Part shown: in pieces, positions 42,855 through 51,005 of the stretch | How positions within the stretch are numbered: position 1 is the first letter of the stretch | Layout: each line of letters opens with the position of its first letter | From: Tissierella creatinophila DSM 6911 | GTDB taxonomy: Bacteria; Bacillota; Clostridia; Tissierellales; Tissierellaceae | Reading direction: 5' to 3' | DNA length: 64,000 nucleotides | Assembly (NCBI RefSeq): GCF_001940565.1 | Contig: NZ_LTDM01000011.1 | Span: forward strand, 1-64,000 | Notes under the pieces: model-generated | What the model was told of the DNA's origin: nothing | The model's input: only the letters and a program-made list of their open reading frames with translations | Database searches by the model: none | Made by a program: the position numbers and the translations under genes

Positions 42855-44720
42855 TCAATATATGTAGCTATGTGCTCCATATTCTTCTACTGTTTTATCT
42901 GCATTTTCATAGATAAGCTTTGGATATCCAAGATATCTTAAAATAGCAATTGCATTTCTACTAGTAGCAGGTCCATCTCTTAAAATATAGTCAAATATAA
43001 TATCATTTTCTTCGACAGATTCCTTAAAATTATAATTATGGAAACTTTTATTTACAATAGTTGTAAGCTCTAAATCATGAGTTGCAGCTACAACTAGTGT
43101 ATTTCTATCTATCATATAATTTAAAACTTCTCTAGCTGCACTTATTCGCTCTGCTGTGTTTGTTCCTCTAAATATTTCATCTAATATGCAAAGAACTGGA
43201 GCTTTTCCATCCAAGCTATCAACTATCCTCTTTAAAGACTTAGCTTCGGCCATAAAATAGCTATCTCCTTCCTCAATACTATCAGTTGTTCCAATAGATG
43301 TTAAGAGTCTATAATAGTTAGCTGAATATTCTTTTGCAAGTGCAATATAAAACACTTGAGCAAAAATGGTATTTATCCCTATTGTTCTTAAATATGTTGA
43401 CTTACCAGATGCATTTGATCCTGTAACTAAAGCCCCTTTATTATCTAGTTCAAATGTATAGGGAATAGGTTTTTCAAGTAGTGGATGATACAGTTCTTCT
43501 ACTTTTAAATAAAACTTTGAATTATCTTTTAAAAGCTTTGGCTCTGTATAATATTCTAATCCATCTTTATATGAAGCTATAGAGATATAAGCGTCTATCT
43601 CTCCTATAAGTTTATATACTTTAAATATGTTTTCTCTATGTTTATTTAATAAATTTACTGTTTTATAAAAAATAATAATTTCTCTAAGTAAAATCATATT
43701 GAAATAATCAATAAGTATGTGTAATTCACTCCTAATATTTGAATCTGTATTAAGAGATGAAACATTTTTATAAATCACATTTGTAGTTTTAAGTAGTTTT
43801 CCTAACTCTTCATTTTCTATGTTAACAGAAGTGATGTCTATTTTAGCAATATCTTTAGTAGTTTTTATTAAACTAGATATATATTTAAATGCTTCTATTT
43901 CTCTATAAACCTTATCTTTGTTTTTTTGATATATACCTCCGTTTACACTCATTGCAATTAAAAATACCATTAACGCTATTTGTTTGTTTACCAAAAATAA
44001 TCCAGCTGCTATAATAGGTAGAAAAGACATAAATCTATAAAGAGGTAAATATTTTACATCTACTCCTACCCCATTTTCAAAATAAGAAAAAAGTTCTTTA
44101 CAATCTTTTTTCCCAAGTAGTGAAAGAGTGTATTGAATCTCGTTTACTACATCTTTCTTATCTAAAAATGAATTTATAGCATCATTTCTCCTCTTTAATT
44201 CTTCTTCATTAAATAATGGTTTCCTAAGAATACAGTATAACTTTTGCATACCAGGCAAAGACTTTGTATGGTCAACTTTAGAAAAAACTGCATCCATATT
44301 TAGATCTCTCCAAGTTATATCATCTATAATAAATTTGTTGTCATCTTTACTATTTAAAAAGTCATATAATTTCCTTATAAATGAAAAGTCTCTTTTTTCT
44401 TTATGATCCTTTCCCCATTTTTCTCTAAGATTTTGTTTTAAACGCTTTACTAATTGTTTCTTCTCCCATATATCTATATATACCAATGCTGATAATCCTA
44501 TCAAAGATATAAAAAAATATATATATGTAAATTGAAGCCCTAAAATAATTCCTGCAATTATAGTTATAACAAAAAATGGTTTTATAATATATTTTAATAA
44601 GTTTCTGCTATTATAAATAGATATCAACCCCTTTATAAAAGGACGTGTAAAACACGTCCTAAAGTATTTTCTATACTCTTCCAACTGGTGAAAGATAAAC
44701 TGTGAATTCATTCTCTCCAT
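42855..44720 (-). CDS. Membrane-anchored MutS-like ATPase
   Basis: Up to 621 residues. The C-terminal 190 residues are a complete MutS ATPase: Walker A TGSNASGKSTYLRTIG (about 431-446), EEGDSYFMAEAKSLKRI, Walker B CILDEIFRGTNTAE (about 508) and AATHDLELT. Upstream is a helical lever-like region, but the mismatch-recognition domain I is absent. Two hydrophobic pairs (about 45-85 and 228-262) suggest membrane anchoring, unlike MutS or MutS2. The start is uncertain: ATGs at 44720 and 44711 lie inside the upstream gene and before a terminator hairpin (44633-44660); AAAGGGG at 44628 suggests a start around 44618-44627, where only TTG or ATT is available. Function unknown. Confidence 0.85.
   Translation of the reverse strand: MERMNSQFIFHQLEEYRKYFRTCFTRPFIKGLISIYNSRNLLKYIIKPFFVITIIAGIILGLQFTYIYFFISLIGLSALVYIDIWEKKQLVKRLKQNLREKWGKDHKEKRDFSFIRKLYDFLNSKDDNKFIIDDITWRDLNMDAVFSKVDHTKSLPGMQKLYCILRKPLFNEEELKRRNDAINSFLDKKDVVNEIQYTLSLLGKKDCKELFSYFENGVGVDVKYLPLYRFMSFLPIIAAGLFLVNKQIALMVFLIAMSVNGGIYQKNKDKVYREIEAFKYISSLIKTTKDIAKIDITSVNIENEELGKLLKTTNVIYKNVSSLNTDSNIRSELHILIDYFNMILLREIIIFYKTVNLLNKHRENIFKVYKLIGEIDAYISIASYKDGLEYYTEPKLLKDNSKFYLKVEELYHPLLEKPIPYTFELDNKGALVTGSNASGKSTYLRTIGINTIFAQVFYIALAKEYSANYYRLLTSIGTTDSIEEGDSYFMAEAKSLKRIVDSLDGKAPVLCILDEIFRGTNTAERISAAREVLNYMIDRNTLVVAATHDLELTTIVNKSFHNYNFKESVEENDIIFDYILRDGPATSRNAIAILRYLGYPKLIYENADKTVEEYGAHSYIY
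44633..44660 (-). terminator. Terminator of the SagB-type gene
   Basis: AGGACGTGT (44640-44648) pairs with ACACGTCCT (44652-44660) around AAA; TTTTAT follows on the minus strand. It lies 11 bases after the SagB-type stop codon, inside the longest possible frame of the MutS-like gene. Confidence 0.8.
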
Positions 44721-45396
44721 CTACATCTATTAAATTATCTATTAACTCTTGACTATATGATGCTATAGCACATGTTCCAAGCCCTATCGTTTCACAAGCT
44801 AGATATAATGCCTGACAAATATGTCCTGCATCAAGAAGCATTATTTTGTAAGATCTATCAGCGTATCTCCACTCTGTTCTGTAAGGCACACAGCTCCAAA
44901 CAAAAGTAACAGCGGACTTACCCGCAAACTTTTGTCTATTAGCTCCTATGGTTATCTTTTCATTTAACTCATCATGTTCTTTAATAAATAAGAGTTTATG
45001 TTCTAATGGAAGATATCTATATATCCCTTTCTTTAATCCCTCTACATTCAACACTGCTAAATATGTTTCAAATGGATGTCTCCCACCTGCTGAAGGTACT
45101 GGTCTAAGTCCTACATAATTGTTGCCTTTTATCTCTTTAACCTTTTGGGTCATAGTTAAAAGATATGATAACTCTTCTAAGCTAATAGCTTCGTCTTTAT
45201 ATACTCTATGGCTCTTTCTATCTAATATGGCTTCCATTATGTCGCTCTTAGTTATAATAGACCTATCTACTTCTGGAAGGCCTATTAATTCTTCATCTTT
45301 ACCAAAAGGCTTTTCAAGTGGGGGCTGCTGAATTCCTTTATCTTGATCTGTTTCGATTGCTTTATTAAAATAAGATTTCATAAATTGTCTATTCAT
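44671..45396 (-). CDS. SagB/ThcOx-type nitroreductase-fold oxidoreductase
   Basis: 241 residues, FMN-dependent fold. ILDRKSHRVYKDEAISLEEL, RPVPSAGGRHPFETYLAVLN and the later LLDAGHICQALYLACETIGL are the SagB/ThcOx hallmarks. Members oxidise azolines in thiazole/oxazole peptide biosynthesis, but free-standing copies without cyclodehydratase or precursor genes, as here, are common and of unknown substrate. AAAAGGAG site. Confidence 0.88.
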   Translation of the reverse strand: MNRQFMKSYFNKAIETDQDKGIQQPPLEKPFGKDEELIGLPEVDRSIITKSDIMEAILDRKSHRVYKDEAISLEELSYLLTMTQKVKEIKGNNYVGLRPVPSAGGRHPFETYLAVLNVEGLKKGIYRYLPLEHKLLFIKEHDELNEKITIGANRQKFAGKSAVTFVWSCVPYRTEWRYADRSYKIMLLDAGHICQALYLACETIGLGTCAIASYSQELIDNLIDVDGENEFTVYLSPVGRV

Positions 45397-45421
45397 ATTT
45401 TTATTTCTCCTTTTATATCTA

Positions 45422-45790
45422 TTAGATATTTAAGTCCTTGACTCCATATATTTCAAGTATATCGTTAAGACCCATTTCTATTTCTTCTCTAGCAAAATTT
45501 CCCTTCTTTAATTCTTCATCACTTAAACCATTTAGTCTATTATAAAAATCTAGTGAAAGTCTTAAAAAGTTTAAATCACCACTATCTATAGTTTCAAATA
45601 ATAGATTTTCGGCTTTATTTATCTTCAGTTCACTAAGTAGTTTAAGTATCTCTTTATGGAGAAGATCTGTCTTTTTATAATTATATTCATCTACTATTTC
45701 ATATTCTACAGATTTTCTCTTAAATAGTATCCACATTATTATTCTGATAGTATTCTTTATCTGTCTAATTAGCCAATCCTCTTTATACAT
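45422..45790 (-). CDS. DUF6483-like small protein
   Basis: 122 residues. It begins YKEDWLIRQIKNTIRIIMWI, an amphipathic to hydrophobic helix that may lie on the membrane, followed by a helical region with two TPR-like pairs (LHKEILKLLSELKINKAENL and FLRLSLDFYNRLNGLSDEEL). This matches my memory of DUF6483, found in Clostridia, function unknown. It precedes the SagB-type gene by 25 bases. Confidence 0.72.
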   Translation of the reverse strand: MYKEDWLIRQIKNTIRIIMWILFKRKSVEYEIVDEYNYKKTDLLHKEILKLLSELKINKAENLLFETIDSGDLNFLRLSLDFYNRLNGLSDEELKKGNFAREEIEMGLNDILEIYGVKDLNI

Positions 45791-45834
45791 TACAATCAGT
45801 CCTCTTTTAAAATACTAGAATGAAGTTAAAATAA

Positions 45835-45990
45835 TTAAATATATCTCCTAATCCATTTTATATCGCTTCTTAATACCTTTATCTTATTTTTTATTCTTCT
45901 ATAAATAATCCAAGCTATAATATTAGTTATTATATCAAATATAATTGAAATAATAGTAAAAGTTCTTACAAGAGTATCCAATGATATCAC
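45835..45990 (-). CDS. Small single-span membrane protein (51 residues)
   Basis: A GTG-started frame reads MISLDTLVRTFTIISIIFDI, then a continued hydrophobic helix to about residue 30 and a strongly basic tail (RRIKNKIKVLRSD, then KWIRRYI). GAGAG precedes the GTG; a TTG three codons later is an alternative. It lies 44 bases before the DUF6483-like gene and may lead that operon. The hydrophobic-then-basic order argues for a real inner-membrane micropeptide. Confidence 0.5.
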   Translation of the reverse strand: MISLDTLVRTFTIISIIFDIITNIIAWIIYRRIKNKIKVLRSDIKWIRRYI

Positions 45991-46304
45991 TCTCTTTCTT
46001 AAAACATTTGTAGTAAATTTATATAATGTCTTTAGGATACTCTTTTTGTGCCTAAGTCATTCATTATTAGATTATTTTAGTATTTTATGTATCGTATACT
46101 TTTACATAAGACGATTTCTTCTTAATTTGTATAAATTTTAATGGATTCTTCTTTAAGACCTTCCATTATAATTATATCACAATATTTTTCATTTAAAATC
46201 TTTTAAATGAAAAATAAAACTATTACTACTATTTTTTAGTATATTCAGTACACCTACTATAAATTCACCACATATATGTAGTAAACGAATAAGATTTATT
46301 ACAT
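45991..46304. other. Intergenic stretch with a 16-bp inverted repeat
   Basis: No gene over 15 codons is convincing. TATTTTTCATTTAAAA (46183-46198) meets its perfect complement (46201-46216) with two bases between. TTGTGA...TATAAT-like elements near 46155-46185 on the minus strand could be a promoter for the genes that follow towards 45990. Confidence 0.45.
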
Positions 46305-46330
46305 AATAAAAGAGCCTAGGCTCTTTTATT
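46305..46330 (-). terminator. 26-bp palindromic terminator
   Basis: AATAAAAGAGCCT (46305-46317) meets its exact complement (46318-46330). The stop codon of the 46326 gene is inside; TTTTATTAT follows the core on the minus strand. Confidence 0.8.
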
Positions 46331-46505
46331 CCCATTTAGGCTCTCTAAAGTTTTCAGGACTTCCTATTCGGTTTGCCTCTTCTTCTGATACTATATACCC
46401 TGTTATTCCCTTTTCATCATAATTTTTAACAATGTTTATAGCACGTTCTCTTGACATGGGTTCTGAAAACTCTTTATCTGTTATAACTACATACATCTTA
46501 TCCAT
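46326..46505 (-). CDS. Hypothetical 59-residue protein
   Basis: Starts at the ATG at 46505, eight bases after GGAG; a GTG at 46514 overlaps that site. Sequence MDKMYVVITDKEFSEPMSRE, then a helix INIVKNYDEKG and ITGYIVSEEEANRIG suggest a small alpha/beta fold. The order resembles short clostridial proteins of unknown function that bind no obvious cofactor. Own terminator. Confidence 0.7.
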   Translation of the reverse strand: MDKMYVVITDKEFSEPMSRERAINIVKNYDEKGITGYIVSEEEANRIGSPENFREPKWE

Positions 46506-46628
46506 ATATCTCACTCCATTTTTAAATTTATTCTCTAATAGTATGTGATAAGATGAAAAATAAATACTTTCTTTTAAAATATTTTTAATACAAGTTTATT
46601 AAATTGTTTTATTTTCCTTCTCCTTTTT

Positions 46629-47663
46629 CTAGATAAACTCTTTTAACGAATGCACTTTATTGCCTTTTCTGTCAACAGTACCATTGGAACATACAAGAGA
46701 ATTAAGTATTGCCTCTTCTGTAGCTTCCACAACTCCTTTAAATATATCATTCATCTTATTTTCATTTATTATATCTATATTAATTCGATCTTGTTCTTCA
46801 TAATGATTTATTTTATTAGCTGTAGAAAATCCTATAACTACCTCTCCACTACCATTTCCTGTATAGCTGCCTGTTCTAGATATACCAGGATAAGTTCTTT
46901 TTATTATTCTTTTTAACTGTCTAGAAGATAGTGGAATATCTGTAGCTACTATAAATATTATAGATCCTTTATCTTCCATTCTTTTCGTCCCCTCAATATC
47001 ATTAAATATTCTTTTTCCTATATGATCTCCATTTAAAACAAAATCTTCCAATGAGCCAAAGTTACTTAAAACTAACACCCCAACTGTATATGTATTATTT
47101 GCTAGCTCAATAATTCTAGAAGATGAACCAATTCCACCTTTTAATCCATAACACATCATACCTGTACCTGCACCTACATTACCTTCTTGAAATTTAATAT
47201 CTGCATTTTTTATTGCTTCATAAATATGATTTTTCTCTACATGCAGTCCCCTAATATCATTTATCGTTCCATCATTACACTCACAAATTATAGGATTGAC
47301 AGTACCAGTTGTATCTCCTATGTCATCGTTATTTTCAATCATCCATCTTACCAACGCTTCATGAGCTGTACCTACACTAAGAGTATTTGTCATAATTATA
47401 GGTGTTTCAATGGTTCCTAGTTCATCTATTTGGATAAGACCCGTTGACTTTCCAAATCCATTGATAACATGACTTGCGGCTATTAGTTTTTCTTTAAATA
47501 TATTGCCTACATGTGGAATTATTGCTGTAACTCCAGTCTTTATCTTACCATCATCTAAAGTCGTATGTCCTACTTTTACACCTTCTACATCAGTAATAGA
47601 ATTATTTTTTCCTGTTGGGATACTTCCTATAATAATTCCATATTGTCTTATCTTTTTATTCAA
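46629..47663 (-). CDS. P1 family aminopeptidase (DmpA-like)
   Basis: 344 residues from a TTG behind AAAGGATG. VGHTTLDDGKIKTGVTAIIP and the later AAGSHVINGFGKSTGL-type region (here AASHVINGFGKSTGLIQ) and GAGTGMMCYGLKGGIGSSSR are DmpA/BapA hallmarks; cleavage before the Ser in GGIGSSS creates the N-terminal nucleophile. DmpA releases D- or beta-amino acids from peptides. Cytosolic. Confidence 0.92.
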   Translation of the reverse strand: MNKKIRQYGIIIGSIPTGKNNSITDVEGVKVGHTTLDDGKIKTGVTAIIPHVGNIFKEKLIAASHVINGFGKSTGLIQIDELGTIETPIIMTNTLSVGTAHEALVRWMIENNDDIGDTTGTVNPIICECNDGTINDIRGLHVEKNHIYEAIKNADIKFQEGNVGAGTGMMCYGLKGGIGSSSRIIELANNTYTVGVLVLSNFGSLEDFVLNGDHIGKRIFNDIEGTKRMEDKGSIIFIVATDIPLSSRQLKRIIKRTYPGISRTGSYTGNGSGEVVIGFSTANKINHYEEQDRINIDIINENKMNDIFKGVVEATEEAILNSLVCSNGTVDRKGNKVHSLKEFI

Positions 47664-47753
47664 AATATAATCATCCTTTCCTAAAATATCTTTAAATCAT
47701 TTGGCTACCACGGGCTTCCTGCATTATCTGACCCTACATTAATAAAAATACTA

Positions 47754-47966
47754 TTATTTATTGATAATATGCTTTGCTATATCATAATCCTTTTTATGAA
47801 CATAAAAAATATATTCATAATTTAAATCCATATTTTGACCAAATGAACCTGATCTCCCTCTTGTGCCACTTGAGAAAGGTGATGGGGCCATTCTATTGAC
47901 TGTTTTAATATAATGCTTTATATTATTTGAAAATAACCTTGCCCTTATACTGCTTTGTTCTGCCAT
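47754..47966 (-). CDS. Conserved-looking hypothetical protein, possible frameshift at its end
   Basis: 70 residues: a short N-terminus (RARLFSNNIKHYIKTVNRM), then PFSSGTRGRSGSFGQNMDLN and EYIFYVHKKDYDIAKHIINK. I do not recognise the family. No good ribosome site lies before the ATG. In the +1 frame the reading continues past the stop as NNSIFINVGSDNAGSPW and ends at 47705, so the gene may have lost its C-terminus by a small insertion in the TAAATAATA run. Confidence 0.5.
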   Translation of the reverse strand: MAEQSSIRARLFSNNIKHYIKTVNRMAPSPFSSGTRGRSGSFGQNMDLNYEYIFYVHKKDYDIAKHIINK

Positions 47967-48094
47967 TGAAAAAACTATACAAAGTTCTTTTCTATTAAAA
48001 ATAGTAATAATATTAAATACCCCCTTTCCTTTTATACCAAGATATGCAGATTATTTATATTAGGTTATTATCTAAGATAAATTTAAATTTATCT

Positions 48095-48463
48095 TTAAAG
48101 TTTTCCACCACATTTTGGACAGTATTCAAACTCATCTTCTACTCTAAAATTACAATTCTCACAAACCCTTATTCTATTATAATTTATATTTACAGGTTCT
48201 AAATCTCTGTCTGATATTTTTACCTTTTCACCTCTTTTAATAGCCTTTCCTAAATTTTCATCTATTGTGTAAAGACTGCCACAGCACGTGCTTCTAATAT
48301 AATATTCTTTATTCCATTTGAAAATTGGTATAAAAAACAAACTAAAATATGAGTATGTCATAAAAGCTTCTAGTCTTCCATAAGCTCCACAGGTTTTACA
48401 TACAGTTGTCTGTGAAAAAATTAAATCTTCTTCTTTATTTGAAATACCAAATATAAAAAACAT
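48095..48463 (-). CDS. Zinc-ribbon protein with two Cys4 sites
   Basis: 122 residues. Cys pairs CKTCG (22-26) and CCGS (59-61) form one ribbon around a hydrophobic stretch (MTYSYFSLFFIPIFKWN); CENCN and CPKCGGKL near the C-terminus form a second. This is the zinc-ribbon_15-like arrangement. AAGGAG site. It follows the other zinc-ribbon gene by 28 bases; both are probably co-transcribed. Confidence 0.8.
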   Translation of the reverse strand: MFFIFGISNKEEDLIFSQTTVCKTCGAYGRLEAFMTYSYFSLFFIPIFKWNKEYYIRSTCCGSLYTIDENLGKAIKRGEKVKISDRDLEPVNINYNRIRVCENCNFRVEDEFEYCPKCGGKL

Positions 48464-48491
48464 CTGCTTTCTCCTTATCTATTATTGAAAA

Positions 48492-48956
48492 CTACATTCT
48501 CTCTCCACACGATTTACAAAATTTCGCATCTTCTTCATTTAACTCTCCGCACGCCCTACATTTTATTTTAATGACTTGTGTGGATTTTGTTTCTTCGTTC
48601 TTCTTTTTATCTTTAACTATATCCATATTGTCTATTGCATCATTTATCATTCCACCTGCCGCAGAACTATAGGGTTTTAGATCATCTCTTGCTTTTTCAG
48701 GATCCAATAAAAGACCGGAGCCTGCAGCTCCCTTTGCACCTAAATTCATTAGAAAGCCTCCTACTATCATAAAAATCATTCCTAAGGGGGCTGTCATAAA
48801 GGAACTTGGCATACCGGGTTCAAATCCAATATCATCAAATGCACTACCAGTAAATGTAGTAAAAAAGGTTGATATAAAAAGTATAAACCCTATAGCACTT
48901 AGACCCATCCCTATATAGTAAATAGTTTTTCTTTCTTTAGAAATTTTGTTTGACAT
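48492..48956 (-). CDS. Membrane protein with C-terminal zinc ribbon
   Basis: About 154 residues from the ATG at 48956, nine bases after AAGGAG; ATGs at 48974 and 48965 flank or overlap that site. Two spans (about 15-38 and 58-82), an acidic linker, and a C-terminal zinc ribbon CRACGELNEEDAKFCKSCGE. The ribbon is probably cytosolic. Function unknown; forms a unit with the next zinc-ribbon gene. Confidence 0.8.
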   Translation of the reverse strand: MSNKISKERKTIYYIGMGLSAIGFILFISTFFTTFTGSAFDDIGFEPGMPSSFMTAPLGMIFMIVGGFLMNLGAKGAAGSGLLLDPEKARDDLKPYSSAAGGMINDAIDNMDIVKDKKKNEETKSTQVIKIKCRACGELNEEDAKFCKSCGERM

Positions 48957-49081
48957 ATCTTCCATCTCCTTCATATTATAGTAATTAAGCTTTAATTATC
49001 CTAATTATACTATATACATATCTAAGTTTATACTCTCTTTTATTTTAAAATACAAATTAATCAGAAATATCTAAAAAAGTA

Positions 49082-49110
49082 TTGACAAATTTATTTTTAT
49101 ACCATATTAT
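49082..49110 (+). promoter_or_regulatory. Promoter of the first aromatic-transport T-box unit
   Basis: TTGACA (49082-49087), exactly 17 bases, TATTAT (49105-49110). Confidence 0.8.
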
Positions 49111-49129
49111 AGTTAATAATAATATTAAT

Positions 49130-49411
49130 AAAGGCACAGATGGAGAAAAATGTATCTCATCTTATTTATAAGAGAGCCAGAAAAGGTGAAAGCTGGTATT
49201 AAGAGGATATAATATATTCACTCCTAAGCTGATTTGTTGAAAATTCAAGAGTAGACAGATACGAAAACCCATCGTTATCAGGGATAAGACTATTAGGTCT
49301 GATTTAAGTGATGACTCTTTTGTCATAACTAGGGTGGTACCGCGGAGATAATCTTTCGTCCCTATAAATATAAGCTTTAAGCTTGTGTTTATAGGGATGG
49401 AAGATTTTTTT
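49130..49411 (+). ncRNA. T-box leader, UUC (Phe) specifier
   Basis: Stem I apical motif AAAAGGTGAAAGC, specifier TTC at 49217-49219 followed by ACTCC, T-box AGGGTGGTACCGCGG (49331-49345), then a terminator in which ATCTTTCGTCCCTATAAA pairs with 49388-49405 and ends in seven T. The specifier was placed by alignment with the Cys and Met leaders of this window (same distance to the downstream purine block). One base to the left would give ATT (Ile), so Phe is probable, not certain. Confidence 0.88.
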
Positions 49412-49454
49412 ATTCTCTAGATACTTAGATCACAAAATTAAGGAGGAATTATAA

Positions 49455-50453
49455 ATGACAAAGAAAAGATTAGGTAGTTTATTAGTAGCTTTAATGTTGG
49501 TATCAGTAATAGTTACAGGATGTGCTTCAAAAGAAGATACACCTACAACAAAAACCCCAGAAAATAAAGATGAGTTCGTAATTGGTATTAGTCAGCTTGC
49601 AGAACACCCTGCTCTTGATGATGCAAGACGTGGATTTGAAGATGGACTTAAAGAACTTGGAGTAAATGCTAAAATAGATTTTAAAAATGCTCAAGGTGAT
49701 ATACCAACTGCTACTACTATATCACAAAAGTTTGCAAATGATAAAGTAGATCTTATATATGCAATAGCAACTCCTGCAGCACAAGCTGCCAAACAAGCCA
49801 CAGAAGATATCCCAGTACTTTTTAGTGCAGTTACTGATCCAGTAGAGGCTAAAATAGTTAAAGACTGGGATAATGTTGGAGGGAATGTAACTGGTACATC
49901 CGATATGGCTGATACTGAAAAACAGCTTAAGATGTTTAAAGAAATAGATCCTTCTATTAAAAAAATAGGTATTATATACAATACAAGTGAACCAAATTCA
50001 GAAGTTCAAATTAAAATAGTTGAAAAACTAGCACCTAGTGAAGGTTTAGAGGTTGTAACTATGGGTGTTAATAATGTAAATGAAATGGCACAAACTTTAG
50101 ATTCTCTTTTAAAAAAGATTGATGCTCTTTATATCCTAAGTGATAATATGGTAGCTTCTTCTATAGATCTTGTATCCAATAAACTTATAGAAAGAGAAAT
50201 GATCTCTGTATCTGCAGAAGAAAGTCAAGTTGGTGGTGGAATTTTAATTACAAATGGGCTTAGCTATTATGAACTTGGAAAACAAACTGCAAGAATGGCT
50301 AAGGAAATATTAATAGATGGAAAAGAAGTTTCTTCTATGCCAGTTGAAAGAGCTCAAAAAACAAATACGGTAGTAAATGAAAAAACTTTGGAAGCATTAA
50401 AACTTGATAAAGACCTAAATCTTTTTAAAGATGCGAATATGGTTGGAAAATAA
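49455..50453 (+). CDS. ABC substrate-binding lipoprotein, aromatic amino acid type, copy 1
   Basis: 332 residues; lipoprotein signal ending VIVTGC (Cys23). Mature part is an ABC_sub_bind (TrpX/YufN-like) two-lobe fold: IGISQLAEHPALDDARRG, then DLIYAIATPAAQAAK and GIIYNTSEPNSEV. Its only linked permease and ATPase are encoded after copy 2, so both lipoproteins should share one channel. The UUC T-box suggests phenylalanine as ligand. 198 bases of the first lobe are nearly identical to copy 2. Confidence 0.92.
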   Translation: MTKKRLGSLLVALMLVSVIVTGCASKEDTPTTKTPENKDEFVIGISQLAEHPALDDARRGFEDGLKELGVNAKIDFKNAQGDIPTATTISQKFANDKVDLIYAIATPAAQAAKQATEDIPVLFSAVTDPVEAKIVKDWDNVGGNVTGTSDMADTEKQLKMFKEIDPSIKKIGIIYNTSEPNSEVQIKIVEKLAPSEGLEVVTMGVNNVNEMAQTLDSLLKKIDALYILSDNMVASSIDLVSNKLIEREMISVSAEESQVGGGILITNGLSYYELGKQTARMAKEILIDGKEVSSMPVERAQKTNTVVNEKTLEALKLDKDLNLFKDANMVGK

Positions 50454-50553
50454 TTGAACTTTAAGTTAGAGTAAAACTTATGCTTATATAAATCAGACTA
50501 TAGAAACTCTCCGTCAATGTATCTCTATTTATTTAAAAACTTATTAAATGTCC

Positions 50554-50582
50554 TTGACAAATTTACTTTAAAGGGCTAAAAT
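50554..50582 (+). promoter_or_regulatory. Promoter of the second T-box unit
   Basis: TTGACA (50554-50559), 17 bases, TAAAAT (50577-50582). Confidence 0.8.
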
Positions 50583-50599
50583 AGACTTAATAAATAAAT

Positions 50600-50874
50600 A
50601 CTTTGATGGAGAGAAAAATATCACTGTTATTCAAAGAGAGCTAGCATATTGGTGAAACCTAGTACTAACAAGATATAATATACACTCCTAAGTAGATTCG
50701 TTGAAAAATAAAAAGTAGGCGAATACGAAAGCCCATCGTTATAAGGGATAGGACTGTTAGGTCTGATTGAAGAGATGACTTTTTTGTCATAACTAGGGTG
50801 GTACCGCGGAAAAACTTTTCGTCCCTATAAATAAGCTAAGCTAAACTTGTTTATAGAGACGAAAAGTTTTTTTA
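50600..50874 (+). ncRNA. T-box leader, UAC (Tyr) specifier
   Basis: Closely similar to the first leader. Stem I motif ATTGGTGAAACCTAG, specifier TAC at 50681-50683 followed by ACTCC, T-box AGGGTGGTACCGCGG (50795-50809), terminator pairing AAAACTTTTCGTC with GACGAAAAGTTTT and ending in T's. Compared with the first leader the key change in the specifier block is TTC to TAC, which recodes Phe to Tyr. Confidence 0.88.
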
Positions 50875-51005
50875 TTTCCAAAACACTCTTATTCAATCTT
50901 TTCTAATTATCCATAAAGTAAACTTATATTAGATGAACTTTTCTAATATAAGCTATCACTTATCTAGCTCAGCTGGATAAAATTATATTTTAGGGGGATA
51001 AGAAA

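Noticed and set aside
44671-45396. SagB-type gene as sign of a thiazole/oxazole peptide cluster
   Set aside because: There is no cyclodehydratase (SagC/SagD), no precursor peptide and no dedicated exporter adjacent; the gene ends at its own terminator.
46155-46185. 14-codon frame (MEGLKEESIKIYTN) as a leader peptide
   Set aside because: No ribosome site and no recognisable attenuator downstream; frames of this length are expected by chance.
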